NCBI GenBank assembly: GCA_038326325.1
Contig: JBBQJW010000003.1
Coordinates: 124,001 to 188,000, forward strand
Source: UBA10324 sp038326325
Lineage (GTDB): Bacteria > Bacteroidota > Bacteroidia > Chitinophagales > UBA10324
Direction of reading: 5' to 3'
DNA: 64,000 nt
Below are positions 45,434-54,600 of this stretch, piece by piece. Each line of letters opens with the position of its first letter. Position 1 is the stretch's first letter. Under the pieces are notes generated by a model. The model worked only from the letters and a program-made list of their open reading frames with translations. It made no database searches and had not been told where the DNA came from. Made by a program: the position numbers and the translations under genes.

Positions 45434-45674
45434 AGTGGCGAAAAAAGTCATTAGCTACCTTAAGCATCAGATTACTATTAACGAATTGGTTCATTGGTCG
45501 GAAAATATTTTGATGGATGGAACATTTAAACAAGGGGAAGAAAAAATTCTTCGCGATGTTACAGGTCAACTTGGGTTGGCTGATGTAAAAGCGTTTGGTT
45601 TAAACTGGGACGATTGCGCTGCGCTAATGAAAAAACTTGGATATAAAATTAAGATTGAAGCGATTGCCGCTTGA
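45414..45674 (+). CDS. Small conserved protein, unknown function
   Basis: From the ATG at 45414 (86 residues): KVAKKVISYLKHQITINELVHWSENILMDGTFKQGEEKILRDVTGQLGLADVKAFGLNWDDCAALMKKLGYKI. The tail pattern (MDGTF..GEE..LRDV..RLGLADV..FGL.W..C..LM..LGY) is a small widespread domain of unknown function, as far as I recall. A longer frame would start at 45351 but would overlap the preceding gene by 83 bases. The present start overlaps it by 20 bases. Together the two genes look like a translationally linked pair of small proteins. Confidence 0.65.
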   Translation: MEITKDKVAKKVISYLKHQITINELVHWSENILMDGTFKQGEEKILRDVTGQLGLADVKAFGLNWDDCAALMKKLGYKIKIEAIAA

Positions 45675-45767
45675 TAATATAATCGAGCCCGGAATAAAAC
45701 AGATGCTACGCATTGTAACGGATTTTAAAATCAGATTTCATCTTGACCATCAATTCAATCTGCGTTC

Positions 45768-45775
45768 TATCTTTG
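45768..45775 (+). promoter_or_regulatory. Probable -7 box of the T9SS protein gene
   Basis: TATCTTTG 17 bases before the ATG at 45793. A -33 element is not clear (CTTG sits 22 bases upstream), so only the -7 half is supported. Confidence 0.4.
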
Positions 45776-45792
45776 AGTGAACTGAAAACAAA

Positions 45793-47277
45793 ATGAAAAC
45801 AGCGGCAATTATTTTATTGATTTTATGCTGTTACAGTTTTAATGCTGCTGCGCAGAAAGAGGATAGAGTTTGGGTATTTGACGACAGCATAGCAATTGAT
45901 TGGAATGATACATTGAATCCAATCGTTTATAAAATTGGCACCACTCAATGTTTTGATGAGAATTATGCTTCAATCTGCAGTAAAAATGGTGATTTGAGAT
46001 TTTATATTGGTGGTTCAAGTCAGAATTTTAATACCTATATGTTTTCATCTATTTATGGGGCTAATAACTATAAGGTTCAAAATGGTGATAGTATTCGGAG
46101 TCATCGTTCAATCACTCAAGGAATGCTTTTTTTGCCATTTCTAAACGATACTAATAAATATTATTTATTTTATCTTTCTTTTGAAAGTCCTTACTATACT
46201 GGGAATGGCTTATATTATAGTATTATTGATAAATCCATTGATACATTTGGTTCCGTTATTGTTAAAAATGTTTTAGTGGATTCTACCACTTTTACAGAGA
46301 AAATGACCGCAGTCAAGCATGGAAATGGAGAAGATTGGTGGATTGTAGTCCATAAAGATAACAGCAATCAATTTTTTAAATTTTTACTTACGCCTTCTGG
46401 ATTATCAGGCCCTTTTATTCAGACAATTGGCCCAATCCTCACAGGAAACTCTCAAGGGCAAATGAAATTTTCACCTAACGGTAATAAACTTGGACTTGTT
46501 TCAATTCAAGGTAATAAGATAGCAATGTTTGATTTTAATAGGTGTACGGGGCAAATTAGTAATTATCAGAATTTAGGAAATCATAAATCTTATGGTTGTT
46601 CTTTTTCTCTAAATGGTCATATTTTTTATGCTGCAACAAATACAATGAATAGCATTGGCTTGGGTATTGACAGTTTGTTTCAATTTAATCTTGATTCTGT
46701 AAATATTTCACAGACAAAATACTTAGTTTGGGTATCAAACAATGACTCTTTTCATATAGGTCAACTTTTATTATCTCCAAACAATAAAATTTATTTTGGC
46801 ACGCAATACTCATTTATTGATCCAACTTATCACTCATTTAATAACATGAATTTTTCATTTATTAATAATCCTGATATTTATGGTTCTGGATGTAATATTC
46901 AACCACATAGTTTTAATTTAAATGGAAGGATATCTATGGCAGGTTTACCAAACATGATCAATTACAATTTAAGTGCATTGGATGATAGCCCATGTGATAC
47001 ATTGGGATTGGGAATAAATGGAATTGAAGCAGTGCCTTATCCACTATTAAATATTTATCCTAATCCTGCAAGTGATGAATTAACTATTGAAGTGCTGAAT
47101 GGAATTGCACCAAAGGAAATTGAAATTATAAACTCGTTGGGTGTAACGGTTATGAAACTGAAACAAACAAAACCCAATCAACAAGTAAATATTAAATCGC
47201 TTGCTGCCGGAGTTTATTTTGTAAAGGTGAGAATGAAGGATGGTAGTGTAACGGTGAGGAAATTTGTCAAGCAATAA
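45793..47277 (+). CDS. T9SS-secreted protein with type A sorting domain, unknown function
   Basis: A 494-residue secreted protein. A signal peptide (MKTAAIILLILCCYSFNAAAQ) is followed by about 380 residues of beta-rich sequence (GQMKFSPNGNKLGLVSIQGNKIAMFDFN; GCSFSLNGHIFYAATNTMNS) with the spacing of a beta-propeller. The C-terminal about 80 residues (PLLNIYPNPASDELTIEVLNG...EIINSLGVTVMKLK...NIKSLAAGVYFVKVRMKDGSVTVRKFVKQ) are a type A T9SS sorting domain. The protein lacks TGTWACA apart from one copy and has GTAACG variants instead. It may be a surface or released protein; the ligand is unknown. Confidence 0.85.
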   Translation: MKTAAIILLILCCYSFNAAAQKEDRVWVFDDSIAIDWNDTLNPIVYKIGTTQCFDENYASICSKNGDLRFYIGGSSQNFNTYMFSSIYGANNYKVQNGDSIRSHRSITQGMLFLPFLNDTNKYYLFYLSFESPYYTGNGLYYSIIDKSIDTFGSVIVKNVLVDSTTFTEKMTAVKHGNGEDWWIVVHKDNSNQFFKFLLTPSGLSGPFIQTIGPILTGNSQGQMKFSPNGNKLGLVSIQGNKIAMFDFNRCTGQISNYQNLGNHKSYGCSFSLNGHIFYAATNTMNSIGLGIDSLFQFNLDSVNISQTKYLVWVSNNDSFHIGQLLLSPNNKIYFGTQYSFIDPTYHSFNNMNFSFINNPDIYGSGCNIQPHSFNLNGRISMAGLPNMINYNLSALDDSPCDTLGLGINGIEAVPYPLLNIYPNPASDELTIEVLNGIAPKEIEIINSLGVTVMKLKQTKPNQQVNIKSLAAGVYFVKVRMKDGSVTVRKFVKQ

Positions 47278-47344
47278 ATACAATAGAACACTGATGACCC
47301 TGAATGAGCAGATTAACTATGATAAATAAAAAATCAAGTTTATC

Positions 47345-48160
47345 GTGACCATCAGCTCCATCAGCGTTCAATCCATTAAAGACCAACTCGGAACGCAACT
47401 TCACTTCACTAAAACACCAACAAGAATTATATCAGTTGTTCCGTCCATCACCGAATTGCTATATGATTTAGGATTAAGAGAAGAAGTAATCGCCATTACA
47501 AAATTTTGTGTTCACCCGAATGAATGGTTCCGCACCAAACCAAGAATAGGAGGAACCAAGCAATTGAAAATTGATTTAATAAAATCATTGCAACCCGGTC
47601 TCATCATCGCTAACAAAGAAGAGAACACACAAACAGATATTGATGCACTGGCACAATTCGCAACAGTTTATATCAGCGATATAAAAACAATTGATGATGC
47701 TTATCAAATGATAAATGATGTCGGGGCAATCACAAACAGAATAACCGAAGCGGAAAAACTAATTGAAGAAATAAAAACTGCATTCAGAAACTTCTCTCTC
47801 CCCTTTGGGGAGAGTCGGAGAGGGGCTCTCTACTTCATCTGGCGAGAACCCTACATGCTCGCAGGCGGCGATACTTTCATTTCACAAATGATGCAACATG
47901 CAGGATTTGAAAATGCAGCAGCGCATCTCAATCGCTATCCAACCGTTACACCCGAAGAAATAAAAAATCTCAATCCCGAAATATTATTACTCTCATCAGA
48001 ACCATTTCCCTTCAAACAAAAACATATTGATGAAATGAAAGAGATTTTTCCTGCCAAAAAAATTATTTTAGTGGATGGGGAAATGTTCAGTTGGTTTGGT
48101 AGCAGAATGAAACTCGCTCCTGATTACTTTAGCACTTTAATACAAGCAATTAGCTTTTAG
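47345..48160 (+). CDS. BtuF-like substrate-binding protein
   Basis: A 271-residue protein related to the periplasmic cobalamin/Fe-siderophore binding family (BtuF/FepB type). It has RIISVVPSITELLYDLGLREEVIAITKFC near residue 28, LIIANKEENTQTDIDALAQFATVYI and ALYFIWREPYMLAGGDTFISQMMQHAGFENAA. No signal peptide and no transmembrane helix are visible at the chosen start (GTG at 47345), so it may be a cytoplasmic relative or lack its export signal here. A short repeat-like DNA element in frame (FSLPFGESRRGA) replaces the usual linker before ALYFIW; see the repeat entry. No permease gene is next to it. The ligand cannot be deduced. Confidence 0.75.
   Translation: MTISSISVQSIKDQLGTQLHFTKTPTRIISVVPSITELLYDLGLREEVIAITKFCVHPNEWFRTKPRIGGTKQLKIDLIKSLQPGLIIANKEENTQTDIDALAQFATVYISDIKTIDDAYQMINDVGAITNRITEAEKLIEEIKTAFRNFSLPFGESRRGALYFIWREPYMLAGGDTFISQMMQHAGFENAAAHLNRYPTVTPEEIKNLNPEILLLSSEPFPFKQKHIDEMKEIFPAKKIILVDGEMFSWFGSRMKLAPDYFSTLIQAISF
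47796..47825. repeat. In-frame REP-like hairpin element inside the binding-protein gene
   Basis: CTCTCCCC (47796-47803), TTT, GGGGAGAG (47807-47814) form a perfect 8-bp stem with a 3-base loop; GAGAGGGG follows at 47818-47825. I recognise this CTCTCCCC-TTT-GGGGAGAG wording as typical of short intergenic repeats in Bacteroidota. Here it is read in frame as part of the linker SLPFGESRRGA and does not disrupt translation. Confidence 0.6.
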
Positions 48161-48222
48161 CTAATAGCAAAATACAAAACAACTAACCACTAAATACTAA
48201 AAGCCAACAGCTATTATAAAAA

Positions 48223-48873
48223 ATGATTCAGGCAGTAAATGTTTCAAAGTCTTATGGAGATATTCCGGTATTAAAGGGAGTATCAATAAAAATTGATAAA
48301 GGAGAAGTTGTTTCAATAGTTGGTGCATCGGGGGCAGGAAAGAGCACACTGTTACACATCATTGGGTTGCTTGACAGACCTGATGGGGGAGAAGTAATTA
48401 TTGAAGATAAAAATTTGGCAAATATGTCAGACAAAGAATTGTCTGCGTTTCGAAACAAGCACATTGGTTTTGTTTTTCAGTTTCATCATCTGCTTCCTGA
48501 ATTTACTGCTCTCGAAAATGTTTGTATTCCGGGTTGGATTGGAAAACGAAATGATAAAATTGTAAAACAGGAAGCAAAAGAATTACTCGACTATCTCGGA
48601 CTCACTGAAAGGATGGAACACAAGCCATCTCAACTTTCAGGAGGAGAACAACAACGAGTTGCAGTTGCCCGCGCATTAATAAATCATCCGCAGGTTGTGT
48701 TGGCAGATGAACCATCGGGTAATCTTGATTCTGATAATGCGAGAGAGTTGCACGAATTATTTTTTCGGTTGCGAAAAGAATTTTATCAAACATTTGTGAT
48801 TGTTACGCACAATGAAGAATTAGCAAAACTTGCCGATAGAGAAATCACCATTCGTGATGGAAGATTGTATTGA
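48223..48873 (+). CDS. lolD: ABC transporter ATP-binding protein (LolD-like)
   Basis: A 216-residue ATPase. Walker A GASGAGKS (34-41), Q-loop after FVFQFHHLLPEFTALENV, signature SGGEQQRVAVARAL, Walker B VVLADEPSGNLD and the switch His in THNEELAKLADR are all intact. The wording matches LolD/MacB-type ATPases, which in Bacteroidota extract lipoproteins or export peptides. No membrane partner is next to it, so the assignment to lipoprotein release is by family only. The gap upstream holds A+T-rich low-complexity sequence. A Walker-A-adjacent STLLHII encodes CTGTTACAC. Confidence 0.85.
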   Translation: MIQAVNVSKSYGDIPVLKGVSIKIDKGEVVSIVGASGAGKSTLLHIIGLLDRPDGGEVIIEDKNLANMSDKELSAFRNKHIGFVFQFHHLLPEFTALENVCIPGWIGKRNDKIVKQEAKELLDYLGLTERMEHKPSQLSGGEQQRVAVARALINHPQVVLADEPSGNLDSDNARELHELFFRLRKEFYQTFVIVTHNEELAKLADREITIRDGRLY

Positions 48874-49035
48874 GAAAAAAATATTTTCTATTGCAGAGTT
48901 ATTCACCAATCAACATTTTATTTTTCTCCAATGGAGTTGCGCACTTTTCATTGGGGAAAACTTTTTAAATAAGTATCATGCTCAGAGTGACAGAGTAATT
49001 TACTTAGTGTCATCAAATTAAAAAAACCATTTAAC

Positions 49036-49383
49036 ATGGCAACAAAAGCAAAAAAAGCTGCTCCAAAAAAGGCAGCAAAAAAAGCAGCTCCGAAAAAGAA
49101 AGCGGCTGCTCCTAAAAAAGCAAAATCTGCACGCAAACCTAATGCTGCATTTATGCGTCCATTAGCTATTGGTGCAGCATTGCAACCAGTAGTAGGTAAC
49201 AAACCATTACCTCGTACTCAAGTTGTTAAAAAACTTTGGGAGTACATTAAGAAAAACGGATTGCAAGACAGCAAAAACAGACGCGCAATCAATGCTGATG
49301 CTAACTTAAAAGTCGTTTTCGGCGGCAAAGCACAGGTGAGCATGTTTGATATGGCTAAATTGGTGAACAAGCACCTTAGCTAA
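49036..49383 (+). CDS. SWIB/MDM2-domain protein with histone H1-like tail
   Basis: A 115-residue protein. The first about 36 residues (MATKAKKAAPKKAAKKAAPKKKAAAPKKAK) are a Lys/Ala/Pro-rich tail like that of histone H1. The rest (NAAFMRPLAIGAALQPVVGNKPLPRTQVVKKLWEYIKKNGLQDSKNRRAINADANLKVVFGGKAQVSMFDMAKLVNKHL) is a complete SWIB domain. SWIB proteins with such tails are found in Bacteroidota and Chlamydiae; a role in nucleoid compaction is inferred. The gene stands alone and ends at a terminator. Both halves are in frame with no truncation. Confidence 0.9.
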   Translation: MATKAKKAAPKKAAKKAAPKKKAAAPKKAKSARKPNAAFMRPLAIGAALQPVVGNKPLPRTQVVKKLWEYIKKNGLQDSKNRRAINADANLKVVFGGKAQVSMFDMAKLVNKHLS

Positions 49384-49406
49384 TCAAATCAAAATTAAAG
49401 AACAGA

Positions 49407-49437
49407 GGCTGTAGCGATTTCCGTTACAGCCTTTTTC
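49407..49437 (+). terminator. Rho-independent terminator after the SWIB gene
   Basis: GGCTGTAGCG (49407-49416) pairs with CGTTACAGCC (49422-49431) with one G-U, followed by TTTTT. The right arm includes CGTTACAG, a one-mismatch copy of the dispersed motif. Confidence 0.85.
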
Positions 49438-49490
49438 TTTTCAGATAATTCAGTAAATATTTATTGAAAATATTTTTATAAGCCAAACTG

Positions 49491-50147
49491 TTACACCTTG
49501 CTGTATCTCATCACATCATTTATGGAGGCATAAGAATTTTTCATCAGTGAATTGATATTATTTTTTTTAATCCACTTTACTTCTGTAATTCCTTCTTCTG
49601 CCTGCGGAATAAAATCGCTGTGGCTGGTTTGTTTCATAAAATACCAGTAAGTGCTTTTTATAATTCTGCTTTTATTTTCCCAATAAGTGTGAACAGTGCA
49701 GGGTTGATTCCATTCATAAAAAATAATGGGGGCTGTAACTTCTATGTTTCTTATTCCGGTTTCTTCTTCCACTTCTCTTTTTGCAGCAGCAATAATTTTT
49801 TCTTTGTGCTCAACTTTCCCTTTGGGTAAATCCCATTTTCCCTTTCTGAAAATCATTAGGATTTCGTTCATGTTATTTTCAACCAATCCACCTGCAGCAT
49901 CTATAGGTTTAAACAATGAGTTGAATTCTTTTATCAATTCATTTTCGTTTTCATGAAAAACTATTCCAGCAATTTCATAATTCTTGTTTTCTAACTTCCC
50001 GATTAATTGGGTTAGTTGATTTCCGTCAGAAAAATTTTCCTGTAACAGTGTTTTAGAAGATAACTCCAATGCCTCTATTGATGGTAACACAAATCCATTT
50101 GAACATAAGTACAATGGATTATTTCCGATAAAAATTTTAAAAGGCAT
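49491..50147 (-). CDS. NUDIX hydrolase
   Basis: A 218-residue protein. The C-terminal two thirds is a NUDIX domain with the box G110-KVEHK-E116-KIIAAAK-REVEEETG-I (about 110-132; GX5EX7REVEEETG), enough for Mg-dependent diphosphate hydrolysis. An N-terminal about 90 residues are not recognised and may be a substrate-selecting domain. The gene is divergent from pyrE (63 bases apart), so a nucleotide or nucleotide-sugar substrate is possible, but the substrate is not shown by the sequence. Its ATG at 50147 is well placed. Confidence 0.9.
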   Translation of the reverse strand: MPFKIFIGNNPLYLCSNGFVLPSIEALELSSKTLLQENFSDGNQLTQLIGKLENKNYEIAGIVFHENENELIKEFNSLFKPIDAAGGLVENNMNEILMIFRKGKWDLPKGKVEHKEKIIAAAKREVEEETGIRNIEVTAPIIFYEWNQPCTVHTYWENKSRIIKSTYWYFMKQTSHSDFIPQAEEGITEVKWIKKNNINSLMKNSYASINDVMRYSKV

Positions 50148-50210
50148 AGGGCAAAGTAATTGATTAAATTTTCATTTCTGGTTCTGATGAAAACAATTAT
50201 GTTTGAAACC

Positions 50211-50858
50211 ATGATTTTATCGAAGTCGGTAGCCAACAAAACAGCCTCGCTGTTGTTACAAATAAAGGCAATTAAGTTAAACCTTCATACACCATTTACA
50301 TGGGCAAGCGGATGGAACTCACCCATTTATTGCGATAACCGCCTTTCACTTTCATATCCTGAAATAAGAACTTACCTGAAAGAGCAATTGGCTGATGTAA
50401 TCAAAAAAAAATTTCCCGAATGTGAATGTATTGCCGGAGTTGCAACAGCAGGAATTGCTCACGGTGCATTGGTGGCTGATGCGTTAGACTTACCATTTAT
50501 ATATGTAAGGTCGTCGCCAAAATCGCACGGGCTTACCAATATGATTGAAGGAAAAGTTTTACCCGGGCAGAAGGTAGTTGTGATTGAAGATTTGATTTCA
50601 ACAGGTGGAAGCAGTTTAAATGTGGTGAATGCTTTGCGCGCAGTTGATTGTCAGGTGATGGGATTAATAGCGCTCTTTACTTATGGATTTGATACTGCAG
50701 AGAATAATTTTTTAAACACTGATTGTCCGTTTTATACTCTTACAGATTATGATGTGCTTATAAAAAAGGCAGTTGAGCAAGGCTCTGTTCAATCAACTGA
50801 TATTGATTCGTTAACTGCGTGGCGAATGAAACCTTCGGAGTGGAGCAAAGGACTGTAA
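50211..50858 (+). CDS. pyrE: Orotate phosphoribosyltransferase
   Basis: Makes orotidine-5'-phosphate from orotate and PRPP. The 215-residue protein from the ATG at 50211 (MILSKSVANKTASLLLQIKAIKLNLHTPFTWASGWNSPIYCDNRLSLSYPEIR) matches the known start of Bacteroidota PyrE; earlier in-frame ATGs at 50160, 50187 and 50199 add residues with no family counterpart. The PRPP-binding motif VVVIEDLISTGGSSLN is intact, and the SSPKSHGLTNMIEG loop supplies the flexible-loop Lys. A TATGTTTG -7-like box (50198-50205) ends five bases before the ATG, which would suggest a very short leader. The gene is followed by the DUF445-like gene after nine bases. Confidence 0.93.
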   Translation: MILSKSVANKTASLLLQIKAIKLNLHTPFTWASGWNSPIYCDNRLSLSYPEIRTYLKEQLADVIKKKFPECECIAGVATAGIAHGALVADALDLPFIYVRSSPKSHGLTNMIEGKVLPGQKVVVIEDLISTGGSSLNVVNALRAVDCQVMGLIALFTYGFDTAENNFLNTDCPFYTLTDYDVLIKKAVEQGSVQSTDIDSLTAWRMKPSEWSKGL

Positions 50859-50867
50859 CAGTTTCTT

Positions 50868-51464
50868 ATGAATTATTTTCTTTTTCTTATTCCCGTTCTT
50901 AATGCTGCTTTTGGATGGTGGGTTATTGAAAGTTTTGTGCTCTTTGTATTTCGGCCTTACGACCCGGTTAAAATTGCAGGTGTAACAGTTCAGGGAATTC
51001 TTCCTTCACTTCAAAATAAAATTGCTGAGAAAGCAGGGGAGTGGGCGCAACAGAATATTTCAAATGAAAAATTAGAATCTATTTTACTTTCTGATACAAG
51101 TATGAAAGAGATGCACATTTATCTGGAAGAAAAAGCAGATGACTTTATCAGAAATAAACTCACAGAAAGAATTTCACTTTTGAAAATGTTTATTACAGAA
51201 GGAATAATTATTCAGGCAAAAGAAGTTCTGGTAGAACAATTAAATAAAATGATTCCGGAATTGATAAAAGGATTTATTCCGAAGGTAACTGAGAAGATGA
51301 ATATTAAAAGCGAGATTGAAAATCGAATTTCGAATTATCCATTGCAACATTTTGAAATGGAAATGAATACTATCTATGGAAAAAGAATTTTCGGTATAAA
51401 ACTATTAGCAGCAATTGTTGGATTGTTGATTGGTATTCTCGAAATCACTTTGATTGTATTTTAA
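50868..51464 (+). CDS. DUF445-like membrane protein
   Basis: A 198-residue protein with an N-terminal membrane segment (FLFLIPVLNAAFGWWVIESFVLFVF), the DUF445-like FRPYDPVKIAGVTVQGILPSLQNKIAEKAGEW, a charged helical middle (residues about 60-170) and a C-terminal membrane helix (LLAAIVGLLIGILEITLIVF). This is the arrangement of short DUF445 proteins of unknown function. It follows pyrE after nine bases, probably in the same transcript. Confidence 0.75.
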   Translation: MNYFLFLIPVLNAAFGWWVIESFVLFVFRPYDPVKIAGVTVQGILPSLQNKIAEKAGEWAQQNISNEKLESILLSDTSMKEMHIYLEEKADDFIRNKLTERISLLKMFITEGIIIQAKEVLVEQLNKMIPELIKGFIPKVTEKMNIKSEIENRISNYPLQHFEMEMNTIYGKRIFGIKLLAAIVGLLIGILEITLIVF

Positions 51465-51657
51465 GTTGAAACAGTAAGACAATTAAAATTTCAGTGTTTA
51501 AAGTGTATCAGTTTACAGTTGGGAACAAGGGAGCAATGGACTAAATTTATCGCTGATTTTGAAACCATAAAAAGCAGTGCATTTTAAAGGTATTAAACAA
51601 AGTTTTATTCTGTGTAATTTACTTGAAAATGGAAGGGTTTGCTTTTCCAGTTTGCGG

Positions 51658-54600
51658 ATGAATTATGATACTTTGATTTTGAATTACAAGTCAAAAATTT
51701 CAGTAATTTTATTGTTTAGTATTTTATTTTTTTCTAACACATTATTTGCCGAAACAAAAATTTCTCCGTCACCACCTCCACCACCTGTTAATGATAATTG
51801 TGTAAACGCAATTAGTGTAACGGTTAATGGGTTAATTGTAAGTGGAGTAACTCAAAATGCAACTTTAGAAGCGGGAGAATTAACAGATTGTGCAATTGCG
51901 GGAAGTACTCAATCTGTTTGGTATTATTTTACTGCAACAGCAACCAGCATTTCGGTTTCGGTTAATTCTACAGCAGGTGGATGTTTTTTAAGTTCAGCTA
52001 TTTGGTCAGGGGCCTCAGGATGTCCGGTTGCAAATGGATGTAGTGCGCTCTCATGTCAATCAGCAGCTGGTGGTCCTAATAATAATGTCCATAACCTAAT
52101 CAACTTAACAATTGGTATAGATTACTACATTCAGATTATGTATAACCCTGGTGGAGCTTGTGGTGCTTCTGCCGGATTTGATGTAACAGTTTCAACCACT
52201 CTTCCTGCTAATCCCTCTAATCCACCTCCCGTTTCAACATGTTCTTCGCCTGCTGGATCAGTTTGTGTTTTAAATTTTTTACCTGGCACTTATGCTCAAA
52301 TAGCTGCCAACTGTACAACCTATCCCAACCCAGTTGCAGCAAATAACAATAATGAAGTTTATCATAGCTGTTTTTCATTTACAGCTCAATATAGCTCAAC
52401 TATCAATTTTCAAATGGCACCCACCTCTACCTGCGGAACTTTTACCTGGTGGGATTGGCAATTATATAATAGTTCATGTAGTTCTATTGATTGCGGAGAT
52501 TATAACAATCTTTCATCAACAGGATTAATATGCGGTAATAACTATGAGATGTGTTACACCTTCGAAATCCCAAATGGATGTACTTACACCAGTATTATCC
52601 CATATATTATTGCTATTCCTCCGGTTATTGCTGTTCCTACTACTCAAGCAATTTGTAAAGGTGAATCTGTTCCGTTAACTGCTTTTGCAATCGGAGATGT
52701 TTCTTATCAGTGGGCACCATCGACAGGATTAAATGCAACCACAGGTGCCACTGTTACAGCCAACCCTTTAGTAAATACAACCTATACTGTTACAGGTTTT
52801 GATGCTGGCGGATGTACACAAACTGCAACCGTAGTTGTAGTGGTGCATCCTGTACCTGTTTTAAGTGCGAGTTTAACACCTCCGAGTTGTGGTAACTCAA
52901 ATGGTATTATTAATTTAACTGTTAGTGGAGGTGGTGGACCATTCACATATTTATGGAGTAATGGGTATAACAATCAAGATTTAACTTTTGTATTAGCGGG
53001 AACATACATTGTTACAGTTACCAATACATTTGGGTGCACGGCAACATACTCTGGAACATTAAATAATACTGGGTTTTTTACATCATCTTTTACCCAAATA
53101 AATAATACATGTGCTGGCGGTACGACCGGCAGTATTAATATAACTCCGCAGATACCTTCGGTAAATCCTCCATATACTTATTTATGGACTACAGGAGCTA
53201 CCTCGCAGGATTTGAATAGTCTGAGTACAGGGACTTATACCATTACTATTTCAAATTCTGTTGGATGCACAAGTATTCAAACTATTAATATTACCGAACC
53301 TCCACTTATGAATATTTCAAGTGTAATTGCAAATGTTAATTGTTTCGGAAGTGCAACGGGAGGAATTGATTTAACTGTTACAGGAGGAACCGCACCTTAC
53401 ATTTATCATTGGAACACTAATGCTACAACTCAGGATTTATCAAATCTATTTTCAGGAAACTATTCTGTAACAGTTTATGATGCAAATGGATGTAGCGCAG
53501 TTGCAGGACCGATTACTATAACTCAACCTGCTCCAATTTCCTTTTCAGATATAATTACAAATGCTTCCTGTTCAGGTTCAACAGATGGAGCTGTTGATAT
53601 TACTGTTAATGGTGGAAGCAATCCATACACTTTTGCATGGTCAAATGGTGCAACTACTGAAGATGTAACAGCTTTAAGTGCCGGACCTATTTCTGTAAAC
53701 ATTTTTGATGCAAGCGGATGCCCATATACATGGAACGGAAATATAGCTGCCGGAACAGGATTAATATTGTCGGCAAATATTACCCATGTTTTTTGTTTTG
53801 GAAACGGTAATGGCGCAGTTAATTTAACTGTTACAGCAGGATCCCTTCCATTCACTTACAATTGGTCAAATGGAGGAACAACTCAAGATTTATCAAATTT
53901 ATCAGGTGGAGTTTATAGTGTAACAGTTATAGATGCTGCTGGTTGTTCTGTAACAGGAAGCTATACTGTTCTTGAACCTTCGGCTATGAGTTTGTTTGAA
54001 ACTCATCTTGTTGTTGGCTGTGACAATAATTCAATTAATCTCACTGTTGCGAGTGGTTCTGCCCCCTTTACTTATATCTGGTCAAATGGAGCAACCATTC
54101 AGGATCCCATTGGAATTCCTGCAGGAAATTATTCTGTTACAGTTACTGATGCGAATAACTGTACTGCGGTACTTTCAAATATTGTCATTAACTCTTCGCC
54201 TGTAAATACCGTTAATCTTTTGCAGGCTGCTCCGTCTTGTGGGGTCAATGACGGAACTGCTTTAATTGATTTTATCACAGGTGGAGGAGGACCCTTTACA
54301 TATTTGTGGAGCAACGGCGGAACAACTACCCAAATAAATAATATTTCAGCCGGGACTTATTCTGTTACAGTTTCAAATTCTTCAGGTTGTACTTCCTCTG
54401 CTTCTATAACTTTAATATCACCAAGTGGTCCTGCTTTATCTTCCACTCATGTAGATGTGCTGTGTAACGGTGCCTCAACAGGTAGCATTAACTTGTCCGT
54501 TGTAGGGGGAACTGCACCATTTAATTATATATGGAGTAATGGTTCTACTATACAAGACCCCTTGAATTTAACCGCTGGTAATTATACTGTTACAGTTACT

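Noticed and set aside
47345..48160. Pseudogene call for the BtuF-like gene because of the inserted repeat
   Set aside because: The frame is intact through the element and all downstream conserved motifs are present.
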